From Zerene cesonia (lineage: Eukaryota; Arthropoda; Insecta; Lepidoptera; Pieridae): a DNA stretch of 64,000 bases. A model generated the notes under the pieces. That model was not told where the DNA came from and ran no database searches. It was given only the letters and a program-made list of their open reading frames with translations. The translations under genes were made by a program, and so were the position numbers. Each line of letters starts with the position of its first letter. The first letter of the stretch is position 1. The DNA lies in assembly GCF_012273895.1 (NCBI RefSeq), contig NC_052110.1, forward strand, positions 1,674,001 through 1,738,000, written 5' to 3'. Shown here piece by piece: positions 40,606-51,555 of this stretch.

Positions 40606-42954
40606 TTAGTATTGAAAAGAGAGTATTACAATAACATACGAAATACAACTATTTAAGAACACGAATATTAGATTATTATTTATAGGCACCATCCTCCAAA
40701 TTGTGTGCAGAGCTGGTCGAACTTCTAGGTAGTCTAGAATAACATGAATCTGCTGACGAATTTGCAAATCTGAAATGTAAAATATTGAGCGACGAATTAT
40801 TAGGATAAATTATTTCATCACAGAGAAAAATTTGACTAGCGTTTATGAATAAAAACAGAATGGTATTAACAAATGATGTTGGTCCAACTAATTTTTATAT
40901 TAAACATTGTAAGGTTGGGCAACAGTAGCTACAGGTTGTAACAGCAATAAGGGCTTATAAATCTTATTGCTGGTTAAAATTTACCCCTTGACGAATTTTA
41001 TAGAAGAAATTCTGAGATTAATAGAGTGCTAAATAAATAAATTATTTATTGTTGTATAAATATAATCTACTATTGAATTCTGTAAATCCTCGCCTGAATT
41101 GAAACGGAACATTCGTCTTTTTGAACTAAAATAGTGATACATGGATAGAATACTAACCATTATGAAAAAGCAACTCCGATGCTAAAATTTCCTTCATTTT
41201 GTAATACTCGTTTAATAATAATTCGAAAAAAATCGGTCTTAAGAAGATTATTAAGAAATCTGTAATTGAATGCGCTAGTAGCGATATCGAAGTTTTACTA
41301 AAGCCCTGAAACAAGAATTTGTACTTTTATATTTAAATATACAAGCAATTGCAAAATATACAGTCACGTTTAAATAAATAATAGTTTAAAAAAACTAAAA
41401 AACACGCTTTTTATAGAAAACCGAACTAAAAAATAGAAAATAAATTTAAATGAATTTAAATTAAGGAAATAGTGTTAAACATTTCAATGAATATAAATTA
41501 ATAATAGTGTGAGTAAAAAAAAAATATTTTATTTTAAAAAAAGCGTGGGGTGCTTCTTAAGATATTATAGAAATCATAATCACTCTACTCATATCTGTCA
41601 ATAAATATCTATAACCATTGCCACCATGCACCACATGGTTTTCTATAAAAAGCGTGTTTTTTAGTTTTTTTAAACTATTATTTATTTTCTACTTTTTAGT
41701 TTGGATTATTTATATTATATTAATTATATTAATTTTAAACTATTGCACTACTCGAACGACGAAAATTTTAATTAATTTTCTTACCTTATCGACTATACTG
41801 TAGATGAAAATTATATAAATTAACAAAAATCATATTTTGCAAATTGAAAAATGGAATAATTTTATCAAATTAGTGTATTGTCATCGGTCCTCAATAAATC
41901 TACAAAGTTTGAACGAAATCTGGCCGTTTAAAGTGGGTCAAAATCGCGCCCAAAGAAGTCGGTTACAAACAAACATACAAACATACAGGTGAAGCTAATA
42001 AAAAGCGTGTAATAATGAGACCCTAATGAAAAATTTAATCGGACGATTTCTGAAAACATAAAATAAACACGTAATAATTACCTTGTTTAAAATTATATCG
42101 ATGATGCAAAGATGAAAGTCCGCAACAATTTTCGAAAAGCTGTGCAAAGCATCTAGGAATAGCTGAAATAATAATAATTATAATAATATGTTTTATTTAT
42201 TTTCACCATTTTTATTTACATATATGCATTAAGCCAAGCATAATAAAAATATTAATTCAATACGTCAAGTATAAAATTCAAAAGTATATAAATCACTCAC
42301 CAATAAATTGAATATATTGCTAATTTTCGAAAAATTATCCAACAGCATTTTATAAATATGCAAAAATCTCTTCAAATGAAGCATATTTTCTTCGGTGGTT
42401 ACACTTTTATTATTACAGTTTAGACGTAAATACTCCCGTAAGCATGCCATGCGGGACCAATACAATTCAGCCATTATAGCACATGGAAAGGTCAGTAGTT
42501 TGTGAATTATTTCCATGGCAACCTCAATCATACTTAGCAAAACCCAACCATGATAGCAAGATGAACATAAAGAATCATAACTCACTAAAATCATTAGCAA
42601 TGTTGAATAAACAAGCGTTGATATATAAGGATTGAAATGATCACCATTATATTTGAGAATATTGTCAATCGTAACAATACCTGAATGAAATCTCAATACA
42701 AATTCGTTTTTGTGTTTCAATGAAAACACCACGTTGAAAACCAATTGGAAAACGAAGATGAAAACATAGATGCTTCGCAACCAAAAACTACTACGAATGA
42801 TAAAAAGGAACAAACTGATGGAAGTTACAAGGACGAAAGAAACACAATAGAAGGCTACTAGGAGATTTACGCATTTGGTATTGCTAACGGCGTAGTAATA
42901 ACCACACAGTACCCGAACCAAAAGGATATTTTTCAAAGTGAAATATTTATTCAT
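40606..42954 (-). CDS. G1, gustatory-receptor-like protein, divergent end member of the array (348 aa)
   Basis: A predicted seven-pass chemoreceptor of the insect Gr family, spliced by hand from four exons: 42301-42954, 42082-42162, 41158-41305 and 40606-40769. All introns are GT-AG (phases 0, 0, 1). Exon 1 carries four hydrophobic segments and a relative of the array motif (TFPCAIMAELYWSRM where its neighbours have HLPTSIIFEMFWVRM), then HLKRFLHIYKMLLDN. Exon 2 has 27 codons rather than 26 and lacks the D-I-N-W core seen in most of the others. Exon 3 keeps LNEYYKMKEIL. Exon 4 keeps EVRPALHTIWRM and ends SYVIVILSFQY. I chose the ATG at 42954; the frame is open further upstream but only to a TTG. 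Intron 2 (776 bp) holds a transposon-like insertion with a 51-bp inverted repeat. This is the most divergent member and lies 281 bp below the G2 stop. Gr membership rests on topology, length and the C-terminal motif; the ligand is unknown. Confidence 0.78.
41372..41422 (+). repeat. Left arm of a perfect 51-bp inverted repeat
   Basis: Its reverse complement is at 41637-41687 with no mismatch. It contains AAAAAAACTAAAAAACACGC and lies in G1 intron 2. Confidence 0.9.
41637..41687 (-). repeat. Right arm of the 51-bp inverted repeat
   Basis: Pairs with 41372-41422 across a 214-bp loop. Confidence 0.9.
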
Positions 42955-43073
42955 TGCTCTTAGTTTTATGTCAGTTTTCTTGCTAGTTATTTGTGTACTA
43001 TACAAAAAACCTTTTCAAGATAATTGTTTAAGTCGTAATGGAGTTCATAGCTATCTATTTAAAGCAATCACCA

Positions 43074-43085
43074 TTATTGAATTGT
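43074..43085 (-). promoter_or_regulatory. Possible upstream box of G1
   Basis: ACAATTCAATAA read towards the gene, 120 bp before the chosen ATG. It matches the first half of the G2 box and is weak alone. Confidence 0.25.
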
Positions 43086-43235
43086 CCGATAACAATATTA
43101 CAAACAAAGTAACGTATGTACATAACTATCTATTTAGTTAATTAGAAATCTATATGGGTGATGTTATTGAAAATTAACATCATCAAAAACGGACTATAGA
43201 AATATAATTCACAAACTGTTTACTGTTTTTATGGT

Positions 43236-44815
43236 CTAGAATCGAAATGACAGAATAGCAATGACGAATGTGCCGCTACAGTTAATAAAGCCTATAACGA
43301 GGTCAATATTAAAGGGTAAGATCCTCCAGATCGTGAAGTTTGGAGCACGAACCTCGATGTACTCCAATGTTGAGTAAATTTGGTCGCGATACTGCATATC
43401 TGTAAGAAAATCAAAAGAACATGAAACCACCCTTAACATAACCCTGTATCGTACCATTGCAATAAATTAGACAGCAAAACGAATAGAATATAACTATTTT
43501 AAATAAAATTAAACCACCTTCAAATTGTTAGAACTACTAAATGGACTAAAGGGACCACACGGGACCTGATGAATAAATAGGAATCATGTACAAGGTTAAA
43601 AGTTCTAAAGTAACATAGCCAAAATATTTATAACCTCCTTCTTTTTTGACGTCGGCTTATAAAATATTCATATTGTATGTCATGTCGATGTTAGTAAATT
43701 GTATTTATCCAGCAGACGTACTCACCATTACTTTTCAAAATCTCCATAGACAAAGTAACTTTTATTTTATCGTATTCGTTTGCAGATAACTCTAAGAATA
43801 CAGCCGATATAAAAATTAGAATTGCATTTGTCAATGTTGATAATAATAAATTAAAAGAACCTTTGTTAAACCCCTAAAATAATTTAAAATTATTAATTAT
43901 TTAATAAATAAATAATGAAACGCTTAACTCGAAATGAATGAACAAGTTGCAGAACTTACAAAATTGATCACATGCGTCAAAATCCAATTGATGTCAATGC
44001 ATAATTTGATAAACATAAATATTACATCGGCTAACATCTGAAAAATACATAAGTTGTCAATAAGAGTGTCAAGTATCGATAAATTGATTTAAATTTCAGT
44101 TCTAACTCACCATTATTTTTGGTACTTTTAATACTCTTTCCATATTATCTAATAACATTTTGTAATACTGAAGAGACTTCTTCAGATGAAGTATTTTTCC
44201 GTCTACACTCATACTTTCGGTATTGCACATTTTGTAAAGTCCCCGTTGCAGGAGCGACATGCGCACCCAAAACATTTCAAATATAATAGAAGTCGGTAAA
44301 TGCGATAAGTACTCTGCCATATCTATAGCAGCAATGACGATTGCCGTTTTTATTTGAGCTTCATACATATAAATTATTAAAAAAAACACAATGCTATAAA
44401 ACATCGCAGTGATTGTCATATATACGGATATGCGAGCTCTTGGAAGGTATGCTGATTTGATAACATTATGAAGAACTACATTTGATGAGGCGAAGCTAGC
44501 AACGTGCTTCTGCTTATGCCACAAAGATATGAAAGTATTAAAAATCATTTTCACAAATATTAGTATAACGTAATTGGTAACTACTATATCGGAGGAGATA
44601 TTGTAATATTCAAAATAAATTATGAGCCCAATCGCAAGTCCAACAAAAAGCATACAGTAGCATCTCAATAGAATATTTATTATATTCGTAGACGAAACAC
44701 CATAATAATGCCCGAAAATAATACGAAATATGAAAATAAATTTTATAAAATCGTCCAGGATTTGCATTTTATTATTAATTTTCTTAAAAAAATACACTCG
44801 ATATTTTTTAATCAT
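43236..44815 (-). CDS. G2, gustatory-receptor-like protein (364 aa)
   Basis: A predicted seven-transmembrane taste receptor. The exons are 44111-44815, 43960-44037, 43726-43873 and 43236-43399. Exon 1 (235 aa) holds four hydrophobic segments, the motif GHYYGVSS near residue 35, LWHKQKH near the middle, and HLPTSIIFEMFWVRMSLLQ before a charged linker ending YKMLLDNM. Exon 2 begins MLADVIFMFIK and holds the fifth segment. Exon 3 begins GFNKGSFNLLL, holds the sixth segment and ends in the helix ANEYDKIKVTLSMEIL. Exon 4 begins DMQYRDQIYSTLEYIEV and ends TFVIAILSFRF, the seventh segment. Phe replaces the usual Tyr of the C-terminal motif. Introns 1 and 2 are short (73 and 86 bp), the compact state of the array; intron 3 is 326 bp. 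Two upstream boxes shared with other members lie 44-74 bp before the ATG and a third about 116 bp before it. The gene appears intact. Confidence 0.84.
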
Positions 44816-44858
44816 ATTGACTACATTGGAGGCGTTATCGGCACGTGTGTCGTGGTAA

Positions 44859-44889
44859 TGATCAATACTGCTATAAATTCTTGAATTGT
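44859..44889 (-). promoter_or_regulatory. Shared upstream boxes of G2
   Basis: Read towards the gene, ACAATTCAAGAATT (44889-44876) is followed after six bases by AGTATTGATCA (44869-44859), ending 44 bp before the ATG. G7 has both boxes in the same order and spacing class. A core-promoter or 5' UTR role is inferred from position only. Confidence 0.4.
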
Positions 44890-44930
44890 ACGTACCTATT
44901 TTATTATTAAATTGATTATTTTTTTAATAT

Positions 44931-44946
44931 ACATTAGCTGTCGAAT
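44931..44946 (-). promoter_or_regulatory. Distal upstream box of G2
   Basis: The plus-strand bases ACATTAGCTGTCGAAT match the G5 flank (54935-54950) at 15 of 16 positions and sit about 116 bp before the ATG, against about 127 bp in G5. Confidence 0.4.
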
Positions 44947-45551
44947 AATGAAAAATTACTACGTACTATTCACCGGAAGATGATAACATAAAAAGATTAG
45001 TGATTTGTATCGTTTCTTCAAGGGTTTGATTACGAAATGATAAAAAGGGAAATTCTGGTCACAGTGCTGGTATAGGCGGCTTAATTGTCGGTATAAAGAG
45101 AGAGATTATGGCAATGATACTTTCCGGTGTGGCCTACAGACCGCCAGTCTGACGGAAAGACCTTAATTAATAGGAAGTCATTGAATCATTTGTTTGAGGC
45201 TACGTTTTGCCCAGCTAATTATTATTATCATTATAATAGTAGCCATTGACGAAAATCATCATGCTAAACTTTTCTAACAAACAACTTTCTTACTACCTAT
45301 ACTTTTGTACCTTACTACCTATTATACAAAAACATACTAATTTTTGTTATCATTTTTATAAAAGCCACAATAATGGCACAAAACCCAAGCTAACAAGAGC
45401 AAACGTATTGATCGTAGAAATCATTCGAAAACTCACGTTAAAAACATATGTTTTTGTTTGACATGTTTGCTAATAAATATATAAATGAAAATTATATAAA
45501 TGAAACACCTTATAACGATTATCCGGTAACTTTATGACGTATTTTACATGT

Positions 45552-47181
45552 CTAGTAATTAAATGACATACTAGCAATAACGTATGTAAGCGTACAGTTA
45601 ATAAAGCCAATAATGAGTTCAATGTTAAATGGAAAGATCCTCCAGATAGTGTAGCTCGGTGGTCGAGCTTCGATGTACTCTAGCGTTGAATAGATCACGC
45701 CGCGATATTGCTTATCTGTAACAAACAGAAAAATAATGTAACGCTAGATTTAGTTGCCCAGACGAGACCACGGCTTACAGGTTATATCAACATCCAGCTC
45801 TCAATAATATTAATACTTTGACAATACTATTAATAAATTTTCGTGTAATAATACCATACCATTACATCGCAATATCTCCTCAGATAAAGTCACTTTGATT
45901 TTGTTAAATTCGTTTTGAGAGAGCTCTACGAAAACCGCTGCTATGAATATCAAAATAGCATCTGTGGATGAGTACACGATGGAGGCCATTAATGCCTTGT
46001 CAACGCCCTTAAAAAAACAAAGTTACGTAAACTAATGTTAAAAGTTAAAAATTCGGTAGCGAGTAGCGATTATAAATGAAATTGTAAGGGAACAGCTTGA
46101 CATTAGCGAGCTTGCCCACGTTGTCCAAGGTATTCCCATGAGATACATGTTTTACAGTAGTAAAAAATTGTCTTTGTCGCTGTAGAACATCTTACCCATC
46201 TCCAGGCAAAAAAACCATATAAATTGTTGGCTGTGATGTGAATGATAGACAAACAATCAAACGAAGAGCACTCTTTCACATTTTTGATAACAGAAAGGAT
46301 AGTAATTTTGACAGATTAGTCATGATTGTATATAAATAACTTACTATATTTATTACGTAACTTATACTCCAATTGATATCGATAGTACATTTCACAAAAA
46401 TGAAGACAACATCGGCCAGCATCTGAAACAAGCCACGTCGTCAGTCGCAATGTCGTTATATGATAAATCTTAAGCACTTCCAGCTCACCATAGCACGTGT
46501 TATATTAATCACATGTTGCATGCTATCCAACAGCATTTTGTAATTTTGAAGAAACCTCTTCAGATTTAGTATTTTTCCGTCTACATTCATGCCCTCAGTA
46601 TTGCATATTTTGGAAAGCTCCCACTGCAATGCCGATATTCGCGCCCAAAACATTTCGAATATAATAGAAGTCGGCAAATGAGATAAGTATTCAGACATAT
46701 CCAATGCCGTTATAACGATCACTATATTTGTCGGAAAATATTTGATACCCGATATACAGATGCTTATGATATTAATAGATAAGACAATGGCAAAGATGTA
46801 AACAGCGATACGAGTATTTGGGATACGTTCTGATTTGGTTATATTATCGAGAAGTTGGATCGAAGCGGAGAAATTAAGAAAATATTTCTGCTTGTTCCAC
46901 AATGAAAAGAGAACGTTAAAAAGGCATTTTGATAAGACTAAAATAAAGTAACTGGTAACAAGAAAACTCCAATTAATTACGTAGGTATTTGAACATAACA
47001 TGTATCCGTATGGTAAAACGACAAATAATATACAGTAGCATCCTAATAGCACGTTAATGCTACTATGCGACGAAAACTCAAAATAATGTGCGAATATTGA
47101 ACGAAATATGTGAATGGAGTTCATGGAAATATTTCGATCAAGTATGTCGTTCTTTATTTTAAAAAAAAGTTCTTTAATCAT
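45552..47181 (-). CDS. G3, gustatory-receptor-like protein (360 aa, or 341 from an internal Met)
   Basis: An intact member of the array. The exons are 46489-47181, 46345-46422, 45860-46007 and 45552-45715. Exon 1 has AHYFEFSS, LWNKQKYF, HLPTSIIFEMFWARI and YKMLLDSM. Exon 2 starts MLADVVFIFVK and contains DINW. Exon 3 starts GVDKALMASIV and ends NEFNKIKVTLSEEIL. Exon 4 starts DKQYRGVIYSTLEYIEA and ends TYVIASMSFNY. The exon 3 acceptor is AAG, where the others have TAG or CAG. The first ATG (47181) lies only 18 bp after a copy of the upstream ACAATTC box; the Met at residue 20 (47124) would restore the usual 60-80 bp spacing, so the true start is open. Exon 4 and about ten bases of intron 3 are identical to G4 over 95 nt, although exon 1 differs widely. 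Intron 2 (337 bp) contains an eroded Helitron-like end near 46230-46303. Confidence 0.84.
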
Positions 47182-47198
47182 TTTTCAAACACAGTATC

Positions 47199-47209
47199 GA
47201 ATGAATTGT
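47199..47209 (-). promoter_or_regulatory. Upstream ACAATTC box of G3
   Basis: ACAATTCATTC read towards the gene. It is only 18 bp before the first ATG but 75 bp before the second Met, which bears on the start choice. Confidence 0.3.
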
Positions 47210-47344
47210 AGGCCCAACCACGCCCAACTACGAGTGATGGTCAACAGAGTACAGTTAATAATAATACAGTTATTAGTACAATCAGCCTAACTAGTATATA
47301 CTACCGACTGTGTTTGCTAGAACATTATGAAAATTTATTCTAAA

Positions 47345-47522
47345 CTAGCATTTCGCCCACGGCTTAGTCGTAGGAATAAATAGACTCGCCGGGGTTTCCC
47401 CGCATAGTTAATATTATAAATGAGAAAGAAACTCTGTATGTCTATCTGCCTGTCTCCCTTTCACGCTAAACCACTGTAACTGACTCACGGGATCGGGAAC
47501 AAAGCTGAAGGTGGATAGCTAG
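47345..47522. mobile_element. Composite Helitron-like remnants
   Basis: CTAG at both edges (47345-47348, minus strand end; 47519-47522, plus strand end). The inner AATATTATAAATGAGAAAG marks the head of the plus copy, so two truncated elements lie head to head. Confidence 0.5.
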
Positions 47523-47960
47523 TTTATAATATTAAGTAGCGATATAAATAAATGCATAAACTCAGTTTTCAATAATTATTAAAAATCTCAGACCGAAACT
47601 ATTACCCTTTACGATTTTCGTTTTTTTTGATTTTAAAGTTTTGTCTATGAAACTCAGACGTAGTTACTATAAAATGGGAAAAATCTCCCACAAATATTTA
47701 TTTGACTGAATGAGAGTTTCTTAAAGGACAATTTTTTTTTTGTATGTATTTTATATATATGTTCAACGTATGGACACACTTACTCATTCACTGTTTATAT
47801 ATATTCATGATTACTTGTATAATAGAGGTAATGAGCATAAATAAGCAGCACTTACATTAACTAAAATATGGAGTTTTTTACTTCCGCCTCCCCAAGGCCA
47901 CGTAATGCTTGACATGTTTTGACAAGCCTCATTAGTGACACCTTAGTCAATTGTATGAAG

Positions 47961-48220
47961 CCACTCCTTTAGACCCAATTTTGATTCACTTTAAACAGAC
48001 ATATTTAAGTCACACTTTGTGCGCTTATCAAAGATCGGTTACAATACAATAATTTCATGGATTTATCTTATTATCCTGACAAGGGACGCCAGTATAAAAA
48101 CTTCCCTTACTATAATCAACTTCATTAGACTCGATTTTGACTGATTACAAATGGACAGATTTCATCCAAACTTTGTACACTTATAAAGGATCGGTAACAA
48201 CAGCATATTTCATGAGACTG
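47961..48220 (+). repeat. Diverged direct repeat pair
   Basis: About 100 bp at 47961-48060 recurs at 48117-48220: CAATTTTGATTCACTTTAAA against CGATTTTGACTGATTACAAA, and AAAGATCGGTTACAA against AAGGATCGGTAACAA. An old duplication or the tail of an unknown element. Confidence 0.5.
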
Positions 48221-48717
48221 TTTTATTGTCTTTACCCAATTAACTAATAATAAATAATAATAGAGCTTGTGGAAAAAGAAGGCGCTTGAGAACTCTTGCG
48301 CCGTTCGAATCACCGCTACACGTAATTAATTTGATAGTGTATTATATTTTTTGATTTTGCAACAAAGAATTTATTTAATTTACACGGTGTAAAGGTTTAA
48401 AATAATCATCATGAAATGCTCAAACCCACGTCCTCCATATGTCAGATCTAGAAAAGGGAAAAAACACTTATTTATAATAGGTATTCCTAGATTTAAAAAA
48501 AATCTACTTTTTTAATTATATTTATTTATTTCTACATTCTCAAGAAGGTTCTAAGTTCATACCGTGCTTGTCCTACCGTCCTTCGATATGACTTTTTTTG
48601 TCTCTTTGTGCTGTGAATGAAAATTTCAATTGAATTTTTCGGCTTCGGCATGCTAAAGAGAAAATGAACCTTTAATTGGAGCTTGAATTGTAGCTTTACA
48701 CTATAAAAACCCATACA

Positions 48718-49387
48718 TAAAGTGATTTTGATTTTATTAAATTCGCTTCTAGAAAACTGTTCAGTCAAGTGCATATTATCACGTAGTAAACAACTAATGC
48801 ACTATCTATACTCAAATTATTGAACATACCACACTCTCATTCGCTACAGTGATAAATCTGAAGTACTCTTTTGTTTGATTGCAATGAAATATGGTACGTA
48901 GACAGCTGAACAACTGGAATAACATATAGGCAACATTTTATGCTGATAGTCCTACAGGTGAAACCGCAGGGAGCAGCTAGTTCTCTATAATTTAGAAAAA
49001 ATGTATATTGCCTTATTAAACGTATGTTGTATTGTTACTTTTTGGTGGAACTATATTTTAAACTTGAAGATGATGTTCTGAAATCGGTCGTAGTTTTTGT
49101 AATTATGATATTGAACTGAAAACTGAATATCAGTGCAGCTAGTGAATTGAGTGTTTATGACATATTTTATAATTTCATGTTTATTCGTATAAGTAGCGCA
49201 ACAGCTGGTCACCGACAATGTTTCCTTGGACCTCTGAAAATTTATTCTATATTTAAATAAATGAATGGGAGTTGTTCATACGAAACTCATCTGTTTAATT
49301 TTTCGACGTAAACTCATAATAATGCGCGAAGATTAAAGGGAAAATAAGAAAAGCATGAATAGAAACACTATTCACTTCATTATTCAT
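48718..49387 (-). pseudogene. Relic of an eighth Gr gene between G3 and G4
   Basis: Two scraps in the expected order and strand mark a lost array member. At 49295-49387 an ATG opens 30 codons that match the G5 amino terminus: SIHAFLIFPLIFAHYYEF against SINTILIFPLIFGHYYEF in G5. It then hits a stop exactly where exon 1 should continue. At about 48718-48776 a frame reads EQFSRSEFNKIKITL, matching the exon 3 helix (EFSNNEFDKIKVTL in G4). The remaining roughly 560 nt of exon 1 and exon 2 are missing. A Helitron-like copy (about 48870-48980) and another CTAG-ended repeat (to about 49142) occupy the space between. A possible exon 4 remnant near 48540-48600 (KSYRR followed later by TFLRM) is too weak to claim. 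The gene cannot make a receptor. Confidence 0.72.
48870..48980 (+). mobile_element. Helitron-like 3' part inside the Gr relic
   Basis: Contains TTGCAATGAAATATGGTACG and ends GTGAAACCGCAGGGAGCAG then CTAG (48977-48980). It sits between the exon 1 and exon 3 scraps of the dead gene. Confidence 0.55.
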
Positions 49388-50000
49388 GTTAAAAAAAAAC
49401 ATATTAAAATTTAATATCTTAATGTACGTTACGGGCATTACAAACATATTATATGTCGTGTTAGTTAGTGGCTTCACAGCTTTAATAGCCATTGTCTCAA
49501 CTGTATTTTATATATCTGTTACTAGAAATGAATGTAATTGCTAAAATCGCTTGGAAATGTGCAAAATATATTATCAAATAATAATAAAATTGACGAGAAC
49601 AGATGTTTATTTGTTCAACAATACTTTGCATTTGAATCGAACATATACAGAAAAAAAATTACAACTTGTTAAGCACGAAGATTCTTCAGAGAGGAGCATG
49701 CAAGTAACTCTGTACTTGCTTCTTTAAAATCATACTAAAAATGATAATAATTTCAGAGAACTTATGTGGTTCTTAAACAACAGGAATCCATGAGCTCTCC
49801 GAATTACTACATTCAAATAAATAGTTCTACTAAACTTTTTAATGCTATCACAAATTTTATTGTAAAACTGGGAAACGGTAAATATAACTTTGATGTGGAC
49901 AGAAATTCCAAAGCTGTACTTAGCAAATGCACCGTGATGTTCATTTCTTACATTTGGCATATTTTTTGGTAGAAAATTTGATGTCACGGTTTATAGACTG

Positions 50001-51395
50001 CTAGAATTTAAATGACAAAATGGCAATAACGTATGTAACAGTACAATTAATAAAGCCAATAATGAGGTTAATGTTTAAGGGAAAGATCCTCCAGATAGTG
50101 TAGCTCGGTGGTCGAGCTTCGATGTACTCTAGCGTTGAATAGATCACGCCGCGATATTGCTTATCTGTAACAAAAAAAAAATTTAAAGCTAAGTTGAGTT
50201 GCCTAGTCGAGACTGCGATTAACAGTCACCATGCAACCTTCAATAAAATAAATAATTTAAAGGATATTCTGATAATTGACACTACATAATTCCCGTATCG
50301 TGATACCTTAAATTAATTATTAAAGAACTACATACCATTGCATTGTAAAATCTCTTCTGATAAAGTAACTTTGATTTTATCAAATTCGTTATTTGAAAAC
50401 TCAACGAAAATAACTGCAACGAATATCAAAATTGCATCTGTCAATGAAGTTATGAGTAATCCACACGAAAATCTCCCTAAACCCTAAAATTCAATAATGA
50501 AAAATACCAATTCAACAATTAGTAAACCGTTGATGATGAATAAATCAATTTTGTGAGGATAACAAAAATATATGTAAACCACTCACTTCACTTATTAAAT
50601 GGGTGATAGTCAAATTGATGTCCAATGTAAACTTGATAAACATGAATATTATATCGACTAGAATCTGAAAAATATCACGTTCCCAATCACATCGTCCACA
50701 CAGACAAAAAAAATCAAGTATTATTAGCTCACCAAAATTCTTATGGTATTAATCACACGTTGCATTATATCTAACAACATTTTGTAATTTCGAAGAAATT
50801 TCTTCAAACTGATAATCTTTTCATCTGCATGTCTCTCATTGTTGCACATTCTGCAAAGTCCCTGTTGCAGGAGAGACATGCGCACCCAAAACATTTCAAA
50901 TATAATAGAAATTGGCAAATGAGATAAACATTCTGATATATCAGATACTGTCGTGACGAATGTCATATTCTTTTCTAAATTATACACACCGGATACAACG
51001 AAAAATATGGCTTTAACAATGAGTGCAATGATGAGGATATATATGGATATGCGGCCATTTTGAATTCGGTTTGATTTAGTAACATTATCCAGCAGTTTGA
51101 TCGAGGAGCGGAAATCGAAAAAGTATTTATGCTTGTGCCACAATGATAAGAGGATATTAACAACATATTTAGCAAAGACTAATGTTACATAACTGGAAAC
51201 AAATAAGCTTGAAAGGATTTTAAAACTATCCGTAAATATTAACAAACTCAATGTAAAAGCAACAAAGATAATACAATAGCATATCATTAACTTGTTAAGA
51301 ATGTTTGACGAAACCTCATAATAGTGTCCAAAGATTAAACGGACTATAAAAAATGATTTTATTGAAACACCTCGGTTGAAAATCTTGTATTTCAT
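50001..51395 (-). CDS. G4, gustatory-receptor-like protein (350 aa)
   Basis: The most compact gene of the array. The exons are 50733-51395, 50587-50664, 50336-50483 and 50001-50164; introns are 68, 103 and 171 bp with no visible insertion. Exon 1 has GHYYEVSS, LWHKHKYFF, HLPISIIFEMFWVRMSLLQ and YKMLLDIM. Exon 2 starts ILVDIIFMFIK, so the Met that opens exon 2 elsewhere is Ile and the conserved Trp of DINW is Leu. Exon 3 contains FVEFSNNEFDKIKVTL. Exon 4 starts DKQYRGVIYSTLEYIEA and ends TYVIAILSFKF. The exon 1 linker is shorter than in its relatives around NNERHADEK. Exon 4 is nearly the same as in G3 at the DNA level, including silent sites. An inverted copy of an ACAATTCAAGAATT box lies 62-75 bp before the ATG. 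There are no frame breaks. Confidence 0.85.
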
Positions 51396-51456
51396 ATTTT
51401 GTAAGGAATTTTATGAGCACAATATCTATTGTGGCGGACTACCACCGCCACACATC

Positions 51457-51470
51457 AATTCTTGAATTGT
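51457..51470 (-). promoter_or_regulatory. Upstream box of G4
   Basis: ACAATTCAAGAATT, identical over 14 bases to the G2 box and at the same distance (62-75 bp) from the start codon. The sequence between box and ATG is otherwise unlike G2, so the match is not simply recent duplication. Confidence 0.4.
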
Positions 51471-51555
51471 ATGTTATAATGATTATTTTTACATCAATAG
51501 CACTTATATTAACAATAATAATGAGTTTTCCACTTAATGCTTAGTATACGGGCCA

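Larger units (their letters stand above)
41372..42014. mobile_element. Transposon-like insertion in G1 intron 2
   Basis: The stretch includes the perfect inverted repeat 41372-41422 / 41637-41687 and ends in CATACAGGTGAAGCTAATAA then AAGCGTG. The same terminal phrase occurs beside gap 1 (6870-6948, minus strand) and in decayed form at 10042-10100; the CACGCTTTT end also flanks gap 3. No coding capacity remains. The family is not identified. Confidence 0.5.

Noticed and set aside
42955..43005. Upstream extension of G1 exon 1
   Set aside because: The first codon there is TTG, not ATG; the first ATG in frame is at 42954 and gives an amino terminus of the same length class as the other genes.
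49050..49085. TTTCAG followed by NIIFKFKI as exon 2 of the dead Gr gene
   Set aside because: The stretch reads as part of a repeat ending in CAGCTAG near 49142, and the match to exon 2 is only a few residues with an early stop.
49766..49972. 68-codon plus-strand frame between the relic and G4
   Set aside because: It starts with GTG, has no recognisable domain and no splice partners.
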